Below, piece after piece: positions 57,655 to 64,000 of a stretch of DNA of 64,000 nucleotides. The DNA lies in NCBI GenBank assembly GCA_016946835.1, contig JACVTC010000060.1:815501-879500 (forward strand), in the 5' to 3' direction. A model generated the notes under the pieces. It was not told the DNA's origin, did no database searches, and saw nothing but the letters and a program-made list of their open reading frames with translations. This DNA is from Neocallimastix lanati (nom. inval.). Its lineage: Eukaryota > Neocallimastigomycota > Neocallimastigomycetes > Neocallimastigales > Neocallimastigaceae. The position numbers and the translations under genes are program-made. How positions within the stretch are numbered: the first letter of the stretch is position 1; the number at the start of each line of letters is the position of its first letter.

Positions 57655-57839
57655 GAATAAAATAGTATAACCATAATAATTTATTTTAAAACTTATATTA
57701 TATATATTATAAATTATAAAAATTATAAATTATTAATTTATTTAATTTTTCTTGTATTATTATTATATATTATTATTTTTTTTATATAAAATATTATATG
57801 TATTACATATTTCTATACATTGTAGTTTATTATTTACCT

Positions 57840-57983
57840 CATCAATTTTAACTATTTTGTTGCTGAAGATATGGCAAAAGAAGAAGAAGAGGAGAAAAAA
57901 GCTAAGGAAAACGATAAAGATAAAGATTTAAAGTTAAAAAGTGGTAAAAAGGGTAAAAAAAGAGAAAACAACAAGAAAAAAGT
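57840..57983 (+). other. Charged coding-like patch (Lys/Glu-rich)
   Basis: One frame reads FNYFVAEDMAKEEEEEKKAK then a Lys/Asp/Gly-rich run ending with TGA at 57983-57985. KEKE-type tails are common at the ends of cytosolic or ER proteins, but purine runs also give such peptides by chance. It could be the last exon of the 57-kb locus. Confidence 0.25.
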
Positions 57984-57999
57984 CTGAAGTTTTAGATGT

Positions 58000-58759
58000 T
58001 ATGTTTTTAAACAAAATATTGAAAAAGAGCAAATAAAAGATAAGGATAAAAAAAAATGAAAATAAAAATAAAAATAAAAATATAACATAAAAATAAAAAT
58101 AATAAATAAACAAAAATAAAATAAAAATATAAAATAGCAATATAAATAAATAATAAATAAATAAATAAATAAACAAACAAGTAAAAGTAAAATAAAAATT
58201 TAAATAAAGAAAATAAAAAAAAAAAATAATAACAAAATAAAAATAGAAATAAATAATAAAATAATAATAATAATAATAAATACATAACAATAAAGAAAAA
58301 AGAATGAAAATAAATAGATAAGTAAATAAATAAAGATAAAAGTATAGAATAACATAAAAATTGATATTATTAATTTCTTATTTATTTATTTATTTTCTAA
58401 AAAAAAAAAATTTTATAATAAACTATTGTTATTAAAGAATTTTTTTTTTGTATAAAACCAATAAATATTAATAATTATTATTTTTTAATAAAAATCAATA
58501 TAATCTAATTAAATAATATATTTTATTACAATTAAAGTATTTCAACTTTTAATATTTAAAAATTTTAATTTCCATTAACCATTAAAATATATAGCAACAT
58601 TTTAGCTTTGAATTATCTCTTTTTATTTATTATAAATATTAAATATTAAATATTTAATATAGTATGTTTCTTATATATTAATAATATCAGTAAAAGTCTT
58701 TTTATATATACACCAATAGTTTTTACGTTGATAAATTTACAATTGGGGGATGAAATGTC

Positions 58760-58791
<32 letters not shown>

Positions 58792-58988
58792 ATTATTTTT
58801 TTTTTCATTTTTTATTTTTTTTAATTAATGTAGGTTTATAAACATTATTTCAAAAAGATTATTACTAGTACTATTTCTAAATATGCATTCTATAACAAAT
58901 TTATTAGATCTGAACAGTTTTGATTTTCATAATAGTGAAGAATGAGTTAGTTTTCTCTATTTCGATTCGAGAAATCTTGTCTGAGTAT

Positions 58989-59024
<36 letters not shown>

Positions 59025-60200
59025 ATAATAACTTTACATATGTAGCTTTTTTGGAATCTTAGAAAGGCATTATGATTTAGTTCCTATTTTACAACATTTT
59101 TAACGGAATTGTTGTATCTCGGATATTTGTGGTTTAAATATCTTATTATTTTTTTTCTTTGATAAATAATTAAATTATAAAATGAAATATGATAATAAAA
59201 ATTAATTTTTAATCTTAAATCAGATTGAATTATCAAAAATCTTAAATAATTCTACTTTAATATACTTAAAATAAAAATTAATCATAATCTTTATGAAAAA
59301 TTGTATTTCAAGAAAAATAGTATAACAATTTTAAAAGACAACTTTTAATAATCTTATTCTTATCAACGATATCATTTCTTTATTTTCTTTATTATTATTC
59401 GTTATTTTCTTTATTGCTATTCTTTTATTTTTTCATTATACCTTTATTTCTATAATCAAATATAATTATTTTTTTATTTCTTCTAATAAAAAACATTTAT
59501 TCTTTTATTTCTTTTTCTTACTAAAATTATAAATACTTTAAATACATGTAAAAATATAAATACTTGTATATATATATTTTTTTTTTTAATTATTTTTCGT
59601 TGGTATCTAATTATTAAATTATTAAAAAAAATAAATAATAAACAAAATAAAATAAAATAAATTAGATAATTTACTTAAATAATAATTAATAAAGATTAAT
59701 AATAAATAATTAATTAACATTAAAATTAAACAGATATAAAATAAATAGCTTAAATAAATTTATAAATATTAGCAATAATTTAGGATAATTTAGAATAGAT
59801 TAATACTACAAATAAATTATTCTATAAAATTATTATAGTAAATAATTAGTAATTAATAAAACTTATTAACTTTTATTATTAACTTGGTTATAATAATTTT
59901 GTATATAATAAAATATAAAAATTGATAATAAATTTAAAGTGGAATTAAATAATTATTAATATAGTTAATAAAAATAGTTTATAATTATAGATTAATTATT
60001 AAACTTGAAAATATTTGTAATAATAATAAATGATATTAATAAATAATAAGTAATAAATAATCATAAATAATAATTAATTTTTGATAGGAAATTAATTGTT
60101 AAAGGACTTCAATTAAATTTATAAAGATTAGGTCGGAAATTTAACAATACTACTTTTAGTAGAATTTCTAAATTAAGCTAATTGTTGCTTTTTTTTAATT
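58000..60200. other. Gene-free AT-rich region
   Basis: A/T microsatellites, a TTA run (58756-58790), a T-run of about 29 nt (58992-59020) and a slightly less AT-rich patch at 58830-58990 with no usable ORF. The distal part may belong to the LTR of the third Ty3 element. Confidence 0.45.
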
Positions 60201-60804
60201 TTGGTACAGGACTTTTGAAATTGATGGATGTATAATAATATATTGGTAAATAGATAGTAGACGTATAAAAATTACGAAAAACTTATACAATATTTATTTA
60301 TTTATTTATTGATTATTTATTAATTTATTTATTTAAAAATTTATTTAACTATATATTATTCATCCATTTATTTATTTGTTCATTTATTTATTTATTCCTC
60401 CATTACATTAAAAAAAAGAAAAGAGAGAGATTTAAAATAATATTATTACAAAATATTTTATAAATTTTGGTAATACATTGATTAGTTAAAAATAATTTTG
60501 TGTAACAATAAAATAATAATAAAATTTTAGATATGAATATTAATAATAAAAATAATAAAAAAATTTATAATATAAAATAAAATTTATCAAATGTATAATA
60601 AAAATATAATAAGAATATAATAAAATATTTATTTTATAGCAAAATATTAATAATTAATAATATATATATTTATATAATAATAAAGGAAATATTGATAAAG
60701 TTAATAAAGATAATAATTAATTAATAAAATAGATTTAAAACATATTTATATGGAGAAATATTAAAATTATTATAATTTAAGGTATTTGGGTAAATACCGT
60801 ATCA

Positions 60805-60842
60805 TGATGCCCCCGTTAAGTTTAGACTTCGTCCCTTGAAGT
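60805..60842 (-). other. Polypurine tract and short 3' UTR of Ty3-C
   Basis: On the minus strand the pol stop is followed by CTTCAAGGGACGAAGTCTAA and the G-run AACGGGGGCATCA just before the LTR start TGATACGG. The block CTTCAAGGGACGAAGTCTA also precedes the Ty3-B 3' LTR. Confidence 0.75.
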
Positions 60843-63800
60843 CTATACTTCACATAGTCTGTATGGTACAATGTTCTTTAAGTGAACATTTCTCTCAGCG
60901 ATTTCATTAGTTACAGGATCGCAAAGTGTTACCGTGTTAAATTTCTTCTTAACTATTTTCATAGGGCCAAGGAAGAATGGGTCTAATTTTCTTCGGTTAA
61001 TAAGTTTGACAAGGACAAGATCACCAGGGTTATATTCAGCCTTCATTCTCTTCATTTGTTTTCGCCTGTCTTCCCATAACTTGTTAGCAGTATTAATGTT
61101 GTTAATGGCTTCTTTAATCCAGGCATAATGTTTAGTAAATCTTCTTATTAAAAATTCTTCTTCACTTTCGTATTCTTCTTTCTTGTCTAAGTTCAGTGTT
61201 AATTCAAAGGGTTGTAAATCGCGACGTCCATATAACAACTCGAAACTGGAAAACTTAGTAGTTTCATTCTTACAGGTGCGAATAGCCCATAAAGCGCTTG
61301 GTAGCATCTCATCCCAAATGGTAGTGTTGCGATTACAAAGAATTCTCAAGTACTTGCCAATTTCTTTATTTCTATTTTCGACTTCGCCGTTGGATTCTGG
61401 ATGGTATGTTGTAATATAGTGTACGTAAACTCCATATAAGTCGAGAAAAGCTTTCGTTTTGTCCGAACAGAATTGGGGTCCATTGTCCGTTATTAAAATC
61501 TCAGGCGTTCCATGTCGAGCAAAGACTTTGGATAGAAATTGGATAACGTCATCTGATTCAATGTTCTTAGTGGGTTCAGCTTCAACCCACTTAGTCAGGT
61601 AATCTACTAAAACTATAATGTATTGATTACCTTTCTGAGTAACTGGTAGAGGTCCTACAATGTCTAGACCTACCTTGGTAAATGGAAGACCGGGTTTCGT
61701 GGCTGTATCTTCAGGTTGATAGTTAAATGTTTGTGGCTTAAAGAGTTGACAAGTTTTACAGGTCCTGACCATGTATTTAACATCTTGTATCATGTTGGTC
61801 CAATAGTAATCTCTTTTCAAGCGGTTGTAAGTCTTGAAAGTACCTTCGTGACCGATACCATGGGCCTTAAGAATAAGTTTGACTTTTTCCTCTGGGTTAT
61901 CTATAACTTTTCTTAGCATTCCATTGTCTTTATAAAATTTTTCTCCATTTATTAAAGTAAACTTGTCTTTTAATAGATTTAATAAGTTGTTTTCATCTGT
62001 TTCACTATTTACACTCACGGTTGTAGTTGCTAATATATCGCTTTTGATGGATGGCATCCTCGAGAGAGCGTCTGCGATAACATTCTTTTTACCAGGTTCA
62101 TATTGAACACGAACCTTCAACATTGATAAGAGTAATACCCAGCGCGTTTGCCTTGCGTTGTTGGGTTCTTTGGAGGTGAATAAACTAACTAGTGGTTTGT
62201 GGTCTGTATAGAGGATAGTGGAACAGTTATTGCTAGAGATGTAAGGTTTGAATTTCTTTACGCTATAGAATGCAGCTGTTCCTTCTAAGTCGGTGATAGA
62301 GTAATTCTTTTCGGAAGGTTTTAATGAACGGCTAATGAAATGGATGGGTTTTTCCTTACCATCTTCCTCTTTTTGTAATAGAACGCCACCGATACCATCA
62401 TAAGAGGCGTCTGTACGGATGATGAAAGGCTTTTCGAAGTCAGGCATAATTAATATAGGTGCCTTCACAAGTCTATCTTTAAGTTCTTGGAAGCTATTTT
62501 CTTGTTCTGTATTCCATTCGAAATCAGTACCCTTTTTCAGCAGTTTATATAGTGGTCTAGCCATCTTCGCAAAGTTGAATATAAATTTTCTGTAGTAGCC
62601 TACAGCACCTAAAAAGGACCGTAGTTGAGTTATATTCTTGGGAGGCAACCAGTTGTGAATAATTTCAGTTTTTCCTGGGATTGGAGCAACTCCTTCAACT
62701 GATAAAATATGTCCAAGAAGTTCTACTTTTTTCTTGAAAAAGTGACATTTTTCTAAGTTTATCTTCAATCCGTTGTTCTTGATTATTGTAAAGACTTTTC
62801 TTAAATCTTGGATGTGTTCTTCAATTGATGGTGAGAATATCACCAAGTCATCTATATAAACGAACATGCATACTCCAATTAGCGGGAAGAAAATTCTGTT
62901 CATTTCCCTCTGAAAAGTACCAGGAGCATTGCATAGTCCGAACGGCATCACCCGGAATTGGTAGTTCCCAAACATAGTGGTAAAAGTGGTCTTGGGAATG
63001 TCTTCTTTATTCATTGGAATTTGGTGAAAGCCGGAGAATAAATCTATAGTAGTAAAGACCATAACCTTCCTTCCAATAGAAAATAAAATACTATCGATAA
63101 TTGGTAACGCGTAGGAATCTTTGATGGTAACATTGTTCAGCTTACGGTAGTCCACGCACATCCTCCACTTTTTATTTTTCTTGAGGACGAGTACTACTGG
63201 AGACGACCAAGGGGAGCTGGATGGCTCTATCAACTTGTTTTTTATAAGTTTTGTTATTTCTTGCTTTAGAGCTTGAATTTGAACTTTGGACAACCGGTAT
63301 CCTTTCTGCTTGATCGGCTTTGCATTTTCTATTAATTGAATGGTATGTGGAAGCAGTTTCGTTGGCTGGAGTTCATCAATTTTGATTGCTAAGATGATGA
63401 TGAATTCATGAAATAGTGAGTTAACTTTTCTTCTGTATTTTCTTGGTAATTCATCCAATACTTTGTTCAACAACTCTTGTTTCTTTAAGGGTCCGTCTTT
63501 AACTTCTTCAATTTGATCTGTTTCATCATGGTAGTTCTCATCTTTAACCTTATTTACAAGACAGAAGGCATAAGAGCTTGATGCATCTTTATTGTTGGTA
63601 AGATTGTGATGCTCATTATCGTCACTCTCCTTCGATTCTTCCTCATCAGTCCCTAAAGGAGACACACGATCCCATGATTCTTCACTGAGCATCTTGCATA
63701 AGTGATTGTCGATAGGATGTACGAATAATTTATTGTCTTTTAATGTATTGAACCCTATAAGTATATCGAAGATATTTTTATCATTTTCAACAACTCTAAA

Positions 63801-64000
63801 TACATCTTTAATTGTGGTATCCCCAATTTTGACATCCAATAGATAGAGTTCTGAATCCAATTTCTTCTCAGAGAAAATTTGTACAATATTATTATTTGTG
63901 TACCCCATTGGTACCAAGTTTTGTTTTTCTTTTATCCTTGTTAAGTAATTCTTTGTCACCAAGTTTAAGCTAGCACAGGTATCCAAGAAAGCTATACCTT
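60843..64000 (-). CDS. pol: Pol polyprotein of Ty3-C, N-terminus cut by window edge
   Basis: Open through the right edge. The frame upstream of the TTG at 63984-63986 reads GIAF, giving the protease site FLDTCASLN, so this is not the true start. Counting from 63986 (1047 aa): protease Asp2; RT with SSPVVLVLKKNKKWRMCVDY (about 261-280) and catalytic YIDDLVIFS near 377-385; RNase H IIRTDASYDG near 505 and TDHKPLVSLF; integrase zinc domain HGIGHEG...CKTCQ (about 705-745); DDE motifs LDIVGPL, ITDNGPQF and ESNGEVENRNKE; C-terminal basic domain with NRRKLDPFFLGPMKIVKKKF. No stops or shifts, so it is probably active. It is closer to Ty3-B than to Ty3-A by shared motifs. Confidence 0.94.
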   Translation of the reverse strand, partial: GIAFLDTCASLNLVTKNYLTRIKEKQNLVPMGYTNNNIVQIFSEKKLDSELYLLDVKIGDTTIKDVFRVVENDKNIFDILIGFNTLKDNKLFVHPIDNHLCKMLSEESWDRVSPLGTDEEESKESDDNEHHNLTNNKDASSSYAFCLVNKVKDENYHDETDQIEEVKDGPLKKQELLNKVLDELPRKYRRKVNSLFHEFIIILAIKIDELQPTKLLPHTIQLIENAKPIKQKGYRLSKVQIQALKQEITKLIKNKLIEPSSSPWSSPVVLVLKKNKKWRMCVDYRKLNNVTIKDSYALPIIDSILFSIGRKVMVFTTIDLFSGFHQIPMNKEDIPKTTFTTMFGNYQFRVMPFGLCNAPGTFQREMNRIFFPLIGVCMFVYIDDLVIFSPSIEEHIQDLRKVFTIIKNNGLKINLEKCHFFKKKVELLGHILSVEGVAPIPGKTEIIHNWLPPKNITQLRSFLGAVGYYRKFIFNFAKMARPLYKLLKKGTDFEWNTEQENSFQELKDRLVKAPILIMPDFEKPFIIRTDASYDGIGGVLLQKEEDGKEKPIHFISRSLKPSEKNYSITDLEGTAAFYSVKKFKPYISSNNCSTILYTDHKPLVSLFTSKEPNNARQTRWVLLLSMLKVRVQYEPGKKNVIADALSRMPSIKSDILATTTVSVNSETDENNLLNLLKDKFTLINGEKFYKDNGMLRKVIDNPEEKVKLILKAHGIGHEGTFKTYNRLKRDYYWTNMIQDVKYMVRTCKTCQLFKPQTFNYQPEDTATKPGLPFTKVGLDIVGPLPVTQKGNQYIIVLVDYLTKWVEAEPTKNIESDDVIQFLSKVFARHGTPEILITDNGPQFCSDKTKAFLDLYGVYVHYITTYHPESNGEVENRNKEIGKYLRILCNRNTTIWDEMLPSALWAIRTCKNETTKFSSFELLYGRRDLQPFELTLNLDKKEEYESEEEFLIRRFTKHYAWIKEAINNINTANKLWEDRRKQMKRMKAEYNPGDLVLVKLINRRKLDPFFLGPMKIVKKKFNTVTLCDPVTNEIAERNVHLKNIVPYRLCEV

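Larger units (their letters stand above)
59601..64000 (-). mobile_element. Ty3/gypsy LTR retrotransposon Ty3-C, right part beyond the window
   Basis: Minus-strand element with pol (60843-64000), a polypurine tract (minus AACGGGGGCATCA) and a 3' LTR whose first base is 60804 (minus TGATACGG). The far LTR end is uncertain: a TGGTATC at 59601 is the best candidate, giving about 1.2 kb. Gag, leader and 5' LTR are outside. Confidence 0.7.

Noticed and set aside
57934-58290. 118-aa minus-strand Tyr/Phe-rich ORF
   Set aside because: Antisense of A-rich microsatellites; no protein-like composition.

Overview
The window is extremely AT-rich eukaryotic DNA, full of A/T homopolymers, AT microsatellites and minisatellites. 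It is crowded with transposable elements and holds one convincing intact host-type protein gene and six tRNA genes. The asparagine-rich coding low complexity, fungal-type Ty3 elements, bacterial-type sugar symporter and extreme intergenic AT content best fit an anaerobic gut fungus (Neocallimastigomycota). This is an inference; other AT-rich eukaryotes such as dictyostelids are not excluded.

Layout. 1-7714: a young Ty3/gypsy element (Ty3-A) with apparently intact gag and pol and practically identical LTRs; its 5' LTR is cut by the window edge. 7719-15922: a second Ty3 element (Ty3-B) in the same orientation, broken by two nonsense codons and one frameshift, with its 3' LTR cut off. A 63-bp piece of nuclear large-subunit rRNA (minus strand) sits at that break. 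16-30 kb: solo LTRs, one family with an internal 54-bp minisatellite, and a cassette [LTR - LINE tails - tRNA-Cys(GCA) - tRNA-Ser(UGA)] present three times with the same LTR/LINE junction. 30-38 kb: decayed minus-strand LINEs with APE endonuclease, FADD-type reverse transcriptase and C-terminal zinc finger, including one nested insertion with a 14-bp target duplication.

38675-40105 (minus): a 476-aa GPH/MelB-type sugar:cation symporter. Its helix order looks permuted: the TM6-TM7 hairpin lies between TM11 and TM12, a move that keeps membrane topology. 40-60 kb: mostly gene-poor AT sequence with large microsatellite and minisatellite arrays, a dead FLYWCH/MULE transposase, MITE-like elements with GGCGAAATGCAA-type termini (one with a perfect 9-bp target duplication inside a copia LTR), and a copia remnant. 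A possible small multi-exon membrane-protein gene lies near 57 kb. 60-64 kb: a third Ty3 element (Ty3-C, minus strand) runs off the right edge.

The main mechanistic observation in the retroelements is a U_UUA_AAC slippery heptamer, in phase with gag, followed after 6-7 nt by a short stem-loop, at both visible gag/pol junctions. Gag-Pol is therefore probably made by -1 frameshifting. The transporter is the only visible gene with a clear physiological role: uptake of plant-derived sugars or glycosides.
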